Assembly (NCBI GenBank): GCA_903881665.1
Contig: CAIRUC010000127.1
Coordinates: forward strand, 1-50,607
Direction: 5' to 3'
Length of the DNA stretch: 50,607 nt
From: an uncultured Bacteroidota bacterium
Lineage (GTDB): Bacteria; Bacteroidota; Bacteroidia; AKYH767-A; OLB10
Both the position numbers and the translations under genes were made by a program. The notes below the pieces were generated by a model that saw only the letters and a list, made by a program, of their open reading frames with translations, had not been told where the DNA came from and made no database searches. Numbering within the stretch: the first letter of the stretch is position 1; every line of letters starts with the position of its first letter. Below are positions 9,781-18,242 of the stretch, piece by piece.

Positions 9781-9966
9781 AACGGGAGAAATTAATTTTG
9801 CAAAGAAAAGAATACTAAATAATTTTTTGAAGAAAAAGCCCCTTCTTTTTTCATGGGAAACAAACTTTTTGGTAATCATTCTCTTTCCTTTTGCGAAACG
9901 ATTAATTTCTAAGGTAAGAAAGTAAAGAAATCATCAATTTTACTTGAATCGCACGTAGCTGTTTCG

Positions 9967-9974
9967 TATTTTTG
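9967..9974 (+). promoter_or_regulatory. -7 promoter element TATTTTTG, implying a leaderless mRNA
   Basis: TATTTTTG matches TAnnTTTG and ends six bases before ATG 9981. The TTG inside it could be read as an earlier in-frame start, but its place in the promoter makes ATG 9981 the better start. Confidence 0.5.
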
Positions 9975-9980
9975 ATTCAA

Positions 9981-11015
9981 ATGAATTTTCTTCGCCCTTA
10001 TTTTATTTTATTAGTGCTTCTATTAGGGGGTGCTATTCCGTTGGTAGCGGCTTCTTTAGTAATGCCTGTACTTTTTACCATTGAAAATGGAACGTACGAA
10101 AACACATTTGTAAATGTCAAGAAAAATGGCGAATCAATTTATTCAGTTCCTGGTGAAAAGAACCTGCGTTTAAAATTGGAATTGAATGCTGATTATGTTC
10201 TTTCATTTTCAAAAAATGGATATATTACTAAACAGATTCACGTGAGTACTGATATTCCTGATGAGCGAGTGCGAGGAGGATTGGATCCCTATAAAATTGG
10301 AGTAAGGTTATTTAAACAATATGAAGGCGTTAACATAGTAGTGTATAATCAGCCGGTTGCCTTTATTCGCTATCTTATTGATACGGATGATATGGGATAC
10401 GATGTAGATTATACAAAATCGATCATGTCGGAACTTCAGCAAGCGGAATCTACTTTAGAGAAGAAGGCAATGGAAGAAAGAGAGCAGTTGGCTATTGCCG
10501 AAAAAGAGAAAGCGAAATTTTCGATTCCAGTTACGAATCCCAATAATTCAATACCATCACCGGCGTCTTTGGCAGTGAAGTTTGAGATAGAAAATAATAC
10601 CACCACATCTTCCGATGTAGTTAGCCAAGGTGTCGATCATTCAAAAAATTCTGTTCTTTTGAAAGTTCAAACAGGACAAGATGAACATTCTTCTAAATTG
10701 TCTCCTGAAGCTGGAGAAGATGTGGGACATGCTTTAAACATGGAATGGGGCGCAGACATTAACAAGCCGATTATTGTTATTGAAGGAGGAGAAGATAAAG
10801 AGGCACTTGAAAACAATGTGTTAAACGAAATTACAAAATCGGTGACTGTTACAGATGAGCCAAATCGTAAGATCACGTTTGTTTATATAAGTAATGGAGA
10901 GCACCACTCTTCTTATAAAAAAATTGAATATAATTGGGGAGGCAAATTTTATTTTAAAGATGATAAAATTTCAATTAGCTATCAGTTGTTTTCCCTTTTT
11001 ACCGGAATGAATTAA
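9981..11015 (+). CDS. secreted protein of unknown function with carboxypeptidase-regulatory-like N-terminal domain
   Basis: A protein of about 344 residues starting at ATG 9981. It has a clear signal peptide (FLRPYFILLVLLLGG...). The next 90 residues (ENTFVNVKKNGESIYSV...YVLSFSKNGYITKQIHV) look like the small beta-sandwich carboxypeptidase-regulatory-like domain common in Bacteroidota envelope proteins. A segment GVNIVVYNQPVAFIRY...DYDVDYTKSI follows, which recurs in uncharacterised proteins of this phylum. Residues about 150-170 are a short charged helix (QQAESTLEKKAMEEREQ). The C-terminal 170 residues are low in recognisable structure. It is monocistronic by spacing. No function can be assigned. 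Confidence 0.75.
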   Translation: MNFLRPYFILLVLLLGGAIPLVAASLVMPVLFTIENGTYENTFVNVKKNGESIYSVPGEKNLRLKLELNADYVLSFSKNGYITKQIHVSTDIPDERVRGGLDPYKIGVRLFKQYEGVNIVVYNQPVAFIRYLIDTDDMGYDVDYTKSIMSELQQAESTLEKKAMEEREQLAIAEKEKAKFSIPVTNPNNSIPSPASLAVKFEIENNTTTSSDVVSQGVDHSKNSVLLKVQTGQDEHSSKLSPEAGEDVGHALNMEWGADINKPIIVIEGGEDKEALENNVLNEITKSVTVTDEPNRKITFVYISNGEHHSSYKKIEYNWGGKFYFKDDKISISYQLFSLFTGMN

Positions 11016-11129
11016 TCGAATCTTAATTGAAATGAATTTAGAAGTCAAATATTCAAAAGTATACAATAATTAGTGTCGAAAACAATAACAATAAACAATA
11101 ATTGAACTTGATAGTATAGAAATTTTAAA

Positions 11130-11558
11130 ATGAAAAAAAAACTTCTACTAGTGGTCCTTGGATTTGCTGCAATTACAGTGGATGCACAAAAAATAAAAAA
11201 GGCTGATGTTCCTGTTGCAGTAAAAAAAACATTTACTAAAGCTTATCCTTCAACTAAGGTAAATGGATGGGAAAAGGAAAACGGAAACTATGAAGCAGCG
11301 TTCGGCCATAATAATAAAGAGATGTCGGTAATAATTGATCCTAGTGGAAACATTGTTGAAACGGAAACGGAAATTGCTATTTCCGAACTTTCAAAAAAAA
11401 TAACCGATTATTGTGCAAAGAATTATTCAGATAAAAAAATAAAGGAAGCCGCTCGAATAGTTGATGCAAAAGGAATATTAACGTATGAGGCAGAGATAGG
11501 CAAAATGGATGTTTTATTTGACGAAAAGGGTAATTTCATTAAAGAAGCAAAAGAGTAA
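11130..11558 (+). CDS. PepSY-like periplasmic protein
   Basis: A 142-residue exported protein with a signal peptide ending near VDAQ. The mature part contains two PepSY-like (beta-lactamase-inhibitor-like) units: KKADVPVAVKKTFTKAYPSTKVNGWEKENGNYEAAF and a more diverged second copy near residues 85-140 ending in VLFDEKGNFIKE. Proteins of this fold are exported in Bacteroidota and are often encoded beside sensory systems; their ligand is mostly unknown. It is convergent with the membrane LytTR regulator 118 nt away, so they are not co-transcribed. Family call is good, role is open. Confidence 0.8.
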   Translation: MKKKLLLVVLGFAAITVDAQKIKKADVPVAVKKTFTKAYPSTKVNGWEKENGNYEAAFGHNNKEMSVIIDPSGNIVETETEIAISELSKKITDYCAKNYSDKKIKEAARIVDAKGILTYEAEIGKMDVLFDEKGNFIKEAKE

Positions 11559-11576
11559 TCAAATAAAAATTTAGTT

Positions 11577-11605
11577 CATCGTAGAGCGTTCATCGTTCTA
11601 CGATG
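11577..11605. terminator. hairpin between the PepSY-like and LytTR genes
   Basis: CATCGTAGA and TCTACGATG form a nine-base stem around an eleven-base loop in the gap between two convergent genes. No long T run follows on the plus strand, so it may be a weak or factor-assisted terminator serving both genes. Confidence 0.45.
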
Positions 11606-11675
11606 TAATATATAGTTTCCAATTTGAAAGCATCAAACTTTAGATGTTGAAATCTAGAATGGAAAGACCGCCAAC

Positions 11676-12536
11676 CTATTTCGATAAACGGTTAGTAATT
11701 TCTGTATTTAAATTGCTCGAAATTGGAATTGTTGTTTCGATATGATTTAAGATTAAACGAAACCCTTGAGCATTTCCAGTAATGGATACTACTTGATCGA
11801 GGTTTACGATCCACTCACGGTGACAGCGATAAAATGCAGTAAAAGTTCTTAAATCATCACGTGCCGATTTCAATGTTGCATTTATTTGTTTGATTTTAAC
11901 GGAACCCTTTTCCAAATAAAAAATTTCAATAAAATCGTTGCTGGAAGTAATATAAAGCAAATCGCGAGCAAGAATTGTAAAGACTTCATTTTTATTTTCA
12001 GCGTGAATCGTTAGCGTTGCATCGGGAGTTGATGTAAGTCTCTTTTTATAATGCATTCCCATTGCAATTACGTGAGCAGTTCTTAAATTTTGTTTTAGCA
12101 ATACCATATTCTTAATCAGCACATAAATACTTACTGGAAGAATGACAATAGCGATCGTTGAAAATAAACAGGTCAATAGTTTCCAGGTACTAAAGTCATA
12201 TTCTAAATAAAACGAAACATAAAACATGTTTATAAAAAAAATTGTTGAAATATTCCAGAGGATATCAAGGATTTCCTTTTTTATGGTCCAGTTCACATCA
12301 TCGAACAGTGAGGTGAATATTTGGGGCAATATTAAAAAGTTGAACGCAAGTAGTGCGGAACAAATAATACCTAAATGAAGAGAGGCTTTGGTTAATTCGT
12401 CGGACTCCATGTAATGTAATCCGAAAGGACGAAATAAGTATAAAAAGGCAAAAATAAATAAGCCGAAAGCAATTGCTATCAGCATTTTTCGTGATGCCCT
12501 TTGCTCTAGTGGATACGGCTGCGATAAAAATTTCAT
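11676..12536 (-). CDS. membrane-anchored LytTR-family transcriptional regulator
   Basis: A protein of about 286 residues. I start it at ATG 12536; a GTG two codons earlier is possible. Residues about 20-150 contain four hydrophobic membrane segments, and residues about 185-285 form a LytTR DNA-binding domain (DLLYITSSNDFIEIFY...TFTAFYRCHREWIVNLDQVVSI...IPISSN). There is no receiver or histidine kinase domain, so this is the one-component membrane type: signal sensing through the membrane part and DNA binding in the cytoplasm. Its targets cannot be told from the sequence. It lies 26 nt upstream of, and on the same strand as, the end of the porW-like gene and may be co-transcribed with it. Confidence 0.85.
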   Translation of the reverse strand: MKFLSQPYPLEQRASRKMLIAIAFGLFIFAFLYLFRPFGLHYMESDELTKASLHLGIICSALLAFNFLILPQIFTSLFDDVNWTIKKEILDILWNISTIFFINMFYVSFYLEYDFSTWKLLTCLFSTIAIVILPVSIYVLIKNMVLLKQNLRTAHVIAMGMHYKKRLTSTPDATLTIHAENKNEVFTILARDLLYITSSNDFIEIFYLEKGSVKIKQINATLKSARDDLRTFTAFYRCHREWIVNLDQVVSITGNAQGFRLILNHIETTIPISSNLNTEITNRLSK

Positions 12537-12561
12537 AGCCACTTAAAATGAGGATTTAAAA

Positions 12562-15249
12562 TTATTGCAAATAGTTTTTCTGGAAGAATAGGGCATAACC
12601 AGGAATGTTTTTACTTCTTGCAAGTTGCGTCAGATTGTCTTGTGAAATAACAAAGAACTGAACTTTAGCGGGATCATATTCATCGATTACCCCTTTTTGA
12701 TTCATGATCGACACATAATAACTCATTGCTACATTTTTATTGTTAAACGGCGAAATTAAAATGTATTGATAAGTTAAATCTATATTTCCATTTTTTACTA
12801 ATAAACTATCGCTACTATAATTAACATTATTAAAGCCTTTTAATCTCGATATCAAATCAGGCGTATTTACTGAAGCGGATTTATAAAGTATTAAGAAATA
12901 CTGAACCGTTTCTGGCGCGAAAGTATATTTCGTTGTTGAGTCGATAAAGTTTTGTATGTCTTTTGCTTCAACGGCGCTATCGCGTGGAACTTCCGCTACA
13001 TTTTTGCCATGAATAAAATCAAGAATTGCTTTAGCACGTACGCTTACGGTGTCTTTTGGGAATGTGCGAATAACATCTTCTAATGCCAACTCGAAATCTT
13101 GAATAGGTTTTGTTTTTCCTACAGCCATTGCTTTCAATAATGAAAACTTGCCAGACAATTTATTATTGGGGAATAATCCATCAGCATCCGCCTTTCTTGA
13201 AATTACATCTTCATACTGATGATTTAGAAATGCACGATAAGTATTTTCATAATACACTTCCAATACTTGTGTCTTTTTTTGAAGCTCTTTAAAGTAATTC
13301 GGATTTGTTATTAATTTCGCATATTCCGACTCAGGATAATTAATCAATAAAAATTCTTTGTAAGTGGTTGCTTTTAATGAATCACCTAATGCCATTAACG
13401 TACGATACAAGTTATAATAACTTGGTTGCTTGTATTTGCTATCTGGATATCTTCTGTTTAATTCTTCGAAGCTTTTAACACTCTCTGGAAAATTATTTAA
13501 TTGTTCGCGATAAATAACACCACAATTATAAAGCGCTTCCGCAATTTTAATATTCGATTCTTTGAATTGTTGAGGGGTCCCTGGTATCAATGCGAGGTAT
13601 GCTGTTTTTCTTGCGGCTGCATCGAGTTTGCTAATTGAATCGTTCATCGCTTCTTGCGAATTGCCCAAACTGTCCATTGATGAAATTCCATTTTCTGATT
13701 CTGGATTTTCAATTGCAATTTCTTTTTCACTTCTTCTCCAGTTGTCTTCGAGTTTGCGCGTTCCCCATTTCTTAAGGAATTCGTTATATCCGAAACTTAT
13801 AGAAGATTGATTGAAAAAGTACCAAGCACCTTGTTGAGTCATTCCTGGCTGACTAATAGATTTAGGTTGACTTGTTAGTGTTTTTTCTTCAAGGATTACT
13901 TGCTCTTCTAATTTCTTTTTTTCTTCCGACTCTTTTTTCTTCAGTTCTTTTAACGCAATCTCCGCATTAATTTGAGCTTCAATTTTAGCGGTACGTTCTT
14001 CGGGAGAGAGTTGCGCTAAAGCTTGTAAGCTGTCTTCTGAAGAAATTACTTTTAGATTTTTTACTAATCGATCTAGGCTATTACGCTTCAGTTGGATATC
14101 ATAATAGTCAGGATGATCGTTCGTTAAATTCGTTAAACAGCTATCGTAGTAGCAACTAGCAGGGACATACTCAGGACGTTTATAGTAAACATTTCCTAAC
14201 TCTAAATAACTTTGCGCAAGTTGTGTTTGGTTTGAAGTATTAGCTCTGATCGATTTATTCAAATAATCTATTGCAAGTGCTTCATTATTTTCCTGACGTG
14301 CAATTCCTGCTAAGGCGAAATAAATCTGATCTTTATAGTCAGTATTTTTTTCATCCCTCAACATTTTATTTAATTCTTTTTTTACGATTTCTCCTGTACC
14401 ACTATTGATATCGTAACATCTTGCACGATTAATGCGTGCATTAAACGACATTTCATAAACAGGGTTCATTCTAATTACTTTTTCGTAATCTGTAAAAGCT
14501 TCCTGTAAACTATCTTCTTTTTGAAGTAATTGAGCAAGAATAAAAGTATAACGTGCACGATCATCTTTTTTACGCGCAGTTGCTGATGCTTTCCTTAATG
14601 ATTCTATTGCACGAGGAACATCTTTTTTCATTAGATGATATTGCGCTACAATGGCGTTATAATCTCCCTTTAAATTATCTGGAAATTTTTTGTCGTTTTT
14701 TAAGAAATCAATTAAATATTCAGCGTCAACTGTTTTTCCTAATTCGAGATATGATTTTACTAACCATAATAATGCTTCCGGACGAATATTTGTTTCTTTG
14801 TACTCTGAAGAGGTATATTGAAAAGTTTCGATGGACGTCCAATAATCGTGTTTGTAAAATTGTGCTTTTCCAATCAATAAGTAACAATCATCTATCCATT
14901 TATTTCGCTCGGCCACTTTCAAATCTTTTTTCCCCTTCACATAGATAGAGTGCCGTTGAATGGCGATCGAAGCTTTTTTAATAGCTTCGTCCATATCAGG
15001 AAAGATGGCTTTCGATTTAGTTAAATCAGCATATTTGAAAATAGAAAGTACACGATCGTATTTGTCTTCATGCGCAGTGGCTAACGTTTGCGCCCCTTGT
15101 TTAACCCTCTCGCGGGCATTGAAATAAAAATTATAATGAGTAGTGGTGCCATGATAGTTACGGCTGATCACATTGTTTTTGTGAACGCTGCACGATGTCC
15201 ATGTAAATGCTAGGACCAGCAGGGTAAGTATATAACGCAAATTTTTCAC
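12562..15249 (-). CDS. porW: PorW/SprE-like TPR lipoprotein of the type IX secretion system
   Basis: An 895-residue TPR-rich lipoprotein. The signal peptide ends in TWTSC (lipobox, Cys20). The start of the mature protein (SRNYHGTTTHYNFYFNA) and the following blocks match what I know of SprE (gliding motility) and PorW (T9SS), including the long N-terminal TPR array (about residues 130-390), a Lys/Glu-rich coiled stretch (about 405-460) and a second helical-repeat region. SprE/PorW is needed for T9SS function in Flavobacterium and Porphyromonas, acting in the periplasm at the outer-membrane translocon. Start is GTG 15249. The five T9SS cargo genes in this window are plausible clients. Identification is by remembered sequence pattern, not alignment. 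Confidence 0.75.
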   Translation of the reverse strand: MKNLRYILTLLVLAFTWTSCSVHKNNVISRNYHGTTTHYNFYFNARERVKQGAQTLATAHEDKYDRVLSIFKYADLTKSKAIFPDMDEAIKKASIAIQRHSIYVKGKKDLKVAERNKWIDDCYLLIGKAQFYKHDYWTSIETFQYTSSEYKETNIRPEALLWLVKSYLELGKTVDAEYLIDFLKNDKKFPDNLKGDYNAIVAQYHLMKKDVPRAIESLRKASATARKKDDRARYTFILAQLLQKEDSLQEAFTDYEKVIRMNPVYEMSFNARINRARCYDINSGTGEIVKKELNKMLRDEKNTDYKDQIYFALAGIARQENNEALAIDYLNKSIRANTSNQTQLAQSYLELGNVYYKRPEYVPASCYYDSCLTNLTNDHPDYYDIQLKRNSLDRLVKNLKVISSEDSLQALAQLSPEERTAKIEAQINAEIALKELKKKESEEKKKLEEQVILEEKTLTSQPKSISQPGMTQQGAWYFFNQSSISFGYNEFLKKWGTRKLEDNWRRSEKEIAIENPESENGISSMDSLGNSQEAMNDSISKLDAAARKTAYLALIPGTPQQFKESNIKIAEALYNCGVIYREQLNNFPESVKSFEELNRRYPDSKYKQPSYYNLYRTLMALGDSLKATTYKEFLLINYPESEYAKLITNPNYFKELQKKTQVLEVYYENTYRAFLNHQYEDVISRKADADGLFPNNKLSGKFSLLKAMAVGKTKPIQDFELALEDVIRTFPKDTVSVRAKAILDFIHGKNVAEVPRDSAVEAKDIQNFIDSTTKYTFAPETVQYFLILYKSASVNTPDLISRLKGFNNVNYSSDSLLVKNGNIDLTYQYILISPFNNKNVAMSYYVSIMNQKGVIDEYDPAKVQFFVISQDNLTQLARSKNIPGYALFFQKNYLQ

Positions 15250-15380
15250 GGATGCTCGCTTGATGCTTATTGATAGATTTTAATAGACTATAACTGAAAA
15301 CCGCGGGTTTTAGTGTTAACCTACAAATATCGTAAAAATTGTTCGTACCCGGATGCATGCCGAACACATGCAAAGGTTAT

Positions 15381-15388
15381 TATCTTTG
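15381..15388 (+). promoter_or_regulatory. -7 promoter element TATCTTTG for the M23 peptidase gene
   Basis: A perfect TAnnTTTG ending five bases before ATG 15394, again implying a leaderless or nearly leaderless transcript. It helps fix the start: an in-frame upstream ATG at 15313 lies before the promoter and would not be transcribed from it. Confidence 0.55.
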
Positions 15389-15393
15389 TAGCA

Positions 15394-16269
15394 ATGTCTG
15401 TTTTAAAAGCATACCGTCGTAAATTATCTAGGAACTTAAAAAGCAAGTTCCGTTTGGTTGTATTAAACGATCAAACATTGGAGGAAAAATTTGCACTTCG
15501 ATTAACGCCAATGAATGTGTTGGTATTTGGCGGTACTTTTGCTTTGAGTCTGATAACCATTACTTTATATTTGATCGCCTTTACTCCAATTCGAGAGTAT
15601 ATTCCTGGCTATGCCGATGTAAATATGCGTCGCAGTATGGTGAGCATGACTTTAAAAACCGATACCCTTATGGGAAAAGTTTCGGCTCAGGAACATTTTC
15701 TGGATAACATGATGAATGTTATTAATGGGCAGGTAGATTCCACTAAACCTACCCGTAAACAAGTTGCCGAGCAACTTTATGATAGTATTCATCATTTGGA
15801 AAAGGCAGATGCCGATTCGATTTTAAGGTTGCAAATTGAGGGCGGCGATCGCTATGCGCTCGATGGTGGTTCGGAGAAAGCTTTTGCATCAGGAATCGGT
15901 AGTTATAGCTTTTTCGCTCCATTGAAAGGAAGCATAACAACCAAATTTAATACGGCTCAAAAGCACTATGGTATTGATATCGTTTCTGGCCCGAATGAAG
16001 TAATTAAATCAGCTCTCGACGGAACAGTAGTATTAGCTAATTTTACCAGTGAAACGGGGTATGTGATTGGGGTACAACATAGCAACAATTTATTTACTTT
16101 GTATAAACACAATTCGGCGCTTTTAAAAAACGTTGGAGATTATGTTAAGGCCGGCGAAGTGATTGCTGTAATTGGGAATACTGGCGAATATAGTTCTGGT
16201 CCACACCTGCATTTCGAATTGTGGTTTAATGGAAGTCCTGTAAATCCTTTAGATTATATTAGTTTTTAA
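15394..16269 (+). CDS. M23 family metallopeptidase (cell-wall endopeptidase-like)
   Basis: A membrane-anchored protein of 291 residues. After a basic cytoplasmic N-terminus there is one membrane segment (MNVLVFGGTFALSLITITLY), a helical stalk, and a C-terminal LytM/M23 domain. Zinc-site motifs are intact: HYGIDI early in the domain and GPHLHFELW at the end, with YKHNSALL between. Such proteins cut peptidoglycan cross-links or act as factors controlling cell-wall hydrolases. Start is chosen at ATG 15394 because of the promoter just upstream. It is divergent from the porW-like gene and is followed after 24 nt by a small membrane protein, probably on the same mRNA. Confidence 0.9.
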   Translation: MSVLKAYRRKLSRNLKSKFRLVVLNDQTLEEKFALRLTPMNVLVFGGTFALSLITITLYLIAFTPIREYIPGYADVNMRRSMVSMTLKTDTLMGKVSAQEHFLDNMMNVINGQVDSTKPTRKQVAEQLYDSIHHLEKADADSILRLQIEGGDRYALDGGSEKAFASGIGSYSFFAPLKGSITTKFNTAQKHYGIDIVSGPNEVIKSALDGTVVLANFTSETGYVIGVQHSNNLFTLYKHNSALLKNVGDYVKAGEVIAVIGNTGEYSSGPHLHFELWFNGSPVNPLDYISF

Positions 16270-16293
16270 TCTCATCGAAATAAAGCGTTAAAA

Positions 16294-16875
16294 ATGCTGA
16301 AATCGGGAAAAAAAGTGGGGTTCGAATTTGTAGTTTTGCTGGGGTTGATATCCCTTTGCATCATCTTTTTTTTAATTAATTTTAAAAGCGATAACAATAA
16401 TGCTGCGCCAATAACCGTTAGTAAAGTTCGTGATTTTCATGAGGGAAAAGCTCATGATCAAGATTCAATGACGCCTATCCGAAATGGCATTACAACAACT
16501 AAATTGGAGATAAAAGAAGAAAAGAATAGAAAAAACGAACAAAAATTTCAAGGCGCAAAAAAATACATTACTTTTGAAATCTCGAAAAAGAAACCTTTTT
16601 TCAAGGTTGGTCCGGGATCTGTAAAGAAATTGTCCACAGAAAAGCCAGAACAGAGTAACCCCTTTGATACTGAAGTTGTGCCCTCATCTTCAGATAGGTT
16701 ACCTACTATCACTGTAGATGACGAATCAGACCCGGCCATTTTTTTTTCTTCACAAAGCGCCAACGATTGCGAGAGCCAGTCTGTTATCGATACGCTTTCT
16801 GAAATAGATCTTCTATTGCGAAAAGTAACCGTCGATACAATAAAGAATGCGGATTCTACGGATCAAAAGCCTTAA
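16294..16875 (+). CDS. one-pass membrane protein of unknown function
   Basis: A 193-residue protein without a recognisable family. Residues about 9-30 are one strong membrane segment (GFEFVVLLGLISLCIIFFLI), preceded by a short Lys-rich cytoplasmic end. The remaining 160 residues are polar, rich in Lys, Glu, Ser, Thr and Pro, and look disordered. Tight spacing to the M23 peptidase gene suggests a partner role in the envelope, which is inference. It may be lineage-specific. Confidence 0.65.
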   Translation: MLKSGKKVGFEFVVLLGLISLCIIFFLINFKSDNNNAAPITVSKVRDFHEGKAHDQDSMTPIRNGITTTKLEIKEEKNRKNEQKFQGAKKYITFEISKKKPFFKVGPGSVKKLSTEKPEQSNPFDTEVVPSSSDRLPTITVDDESDPAIFFSSQSANDCESQSVIDTLSEIDLLLRKVTVDTIKNADSTDQKP

Positions 16876-16989
16876 ACTGGGGATTATCATTCGTTCAAAT
16901 GCGCAGAATAATTCTTAATCCTATTCCATATTGAAGCAGTATTTGTAATTTCGTTTTTTATTCATCACAACTAAGTAAATTATTATCAT

Positions 16990-18153
16990 TTGAAACGCAG
17001 AATTGCCATTTTAGGATCTACTGGATCAATTGGAACACAAGCATTAGAAGTTATTGAGGCAAATCCAGATTTATTTGAGGTAGAAGTTTTAACCGCACAT
17101 TCGAATGCTTCATTATTAATAGCTCAAGCTAAGAAGTTTAAGCCCAATGCGGTGGCTATTGCAGATGAAAGTAAATATGCAGAGGTAAAGGAAGCACTTC
17201 AAGAGGAGCCGGTTAAAGTTTTTGCTGGTTATAATTCTATTGTGCAGCTCATGACTCTCGATACTATCGATTTGGTGCTTACTGCCATGGTTGGGTTTTC
17301 TGGACTTGAACCTACAATAGCGGCCATTAAAAACAAAAAAAACATTGCTCTCGCTAATAAAGAAACTTTAGTGGTGGCGGGAGATATTGTTACTAAATTG
17401 GCTTTAGAAAACAATGTTTCAGTATATCCTGTTGATTCAGAGCATTCTGCAATATTTCAGTGTCTTTTTGGAGAGCACCATAATCCGATAGAAAAAATAA
17501 TTCTGACGGCTAGTGGAGGTCCGTTTAGGGGAAAAAAACGTGAAGAGTTAGCGTTGGTCACACGTGATCAGGCATTAAAGCATCCCAACTGGACCATGGG
17601 AGCAAAAATTACCATTGATTCGGCTAGTTTGATGAATAAAGGCCTCGAAATAATAGAAGCGAAATGGTTATTTGATTTAACGCCAAGTCAAATTGAGGTG
17701 GTAGTTCATCCTCAGTCTATCATTCATAGTATTGTGCAGTTTACCGATGGGTCAATGAAGGCGCAAATGGGGCTGCCCGATATGAAATTGCCAATTCAGG
17801 TAGCGATGGCCTTTCCAAAACGAATAAAGAGTGATTTTCCCAGATTTAATTTCATGGACTATCCTCAACTTACCTTTGAGCAACCAGATACAGAAACTTT
17901 CAGATGCCTCGAATTAGCTCAATATGCTATGCAGCAAGCAGGGAATATGCCTTGTATAATGAATGCGGCTAATGAAATAGCGGTCGCTGCTTTCCTGAAT
18001 AAAGAATTGCGATTCCTCGATATTGCCGAAGTGATTGAACAGGTAATGAAAACGATGTCGTTTATTGTTCAACCAACACTCGACGATTATCGTCAATGTG
18101 ATTTAGAAGCTAGAGCATTAACAAAAGAAGCTGTGGGGGTAAAAAGTTTGTAA
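16990..18153 (+). CDS. dxr: 1-deoxy-D-xylulose 5-phosphate reductoisomerase
   Basis: The 387-residue enzyme of the MEP isoprenoid pathway, converting DXP to 2-C-methyl-D-erythritol 4-phosphate with NADPH. The N-terminus has the NADPH-binding ILGSTGSIGTQAL; the family motifs NKETLVVAG, PVDSEHSAIFQ and TASGGPFR follow, then the flexible-loop region KHPNWTMGAKITIDSASLMNKGLE, which includes metal- and substrate-binding residues. Length and end (about 385-400 in the family) are normal. Translation begins at a TTG codon, since the protein should begin with KRRIAILGSTGS and no nearby ATG fits. It is followed by rseP 89 nt downstream, a common arrangement. Confidence 0.97.
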   Translation: MKRRIAILGSTGSIGTQALEVIEANPDLFEVEVLTAHSNASLLIAQAKKFKPNAVAIADESKYAEVKEALQEEPVKVFAGYNSIVQLMTLDTIDLVLTAMVGFSGLEPTIAAIKNKKNIALANKETLVVAGDIVTKLALENNVSVYPVDSEHSAIFQCLFGEHHNPIEKIILTASGGPFRGKKREELALVTRDQALKHPNWTMGAKITIDSASLMNKGLEIIEAKWLFDLTPSQIEVVVHPQSIIHSIVQFTDGSMKAQMGLPDMKLPIQVAMAFPKRIKSDFPRFNFMDYPQLTFEQPDTETFRCLELAQYAMQQAGNMPCIMNAANEIAVAAFLNKELRFLDIAEVIEQVMKTMSFIVQPTLDDYRQCDLEARALTKEAVGVKSL

Positions 18154-18242
18154 CTTCGCCGCTGAATTAAAACCAAAAAAGCCGGTAACGGAAAAACTAA
18201 AGTGCGCCTTGCCTGTAGCAGTGCGTTAAGAAAAAAAAATTG

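Noticed and set aside
9780..9879. Upstream in-frame start adding 33 residues to the large T9SS protein
   Set aside because: The extension is a second basic and hydrophobic stretch ahead of a complete signal peptide; ATG 9780 gives a normal export signal.
15313..15393. Upstream ATG giving a 318-residue M23 peptidase
   Set aside because: The TATCTTTG promoter at 15381-15388 lies inside this extension, and the extra 27 residues are Cys/His/Arg-rich and unlike an export start.
18154..18242. Possible small RNA or gene between dxr and rseP
   Set aside because: Only 89 bases, no stem-loop with T run, no promoter match and no convincing reading frame.
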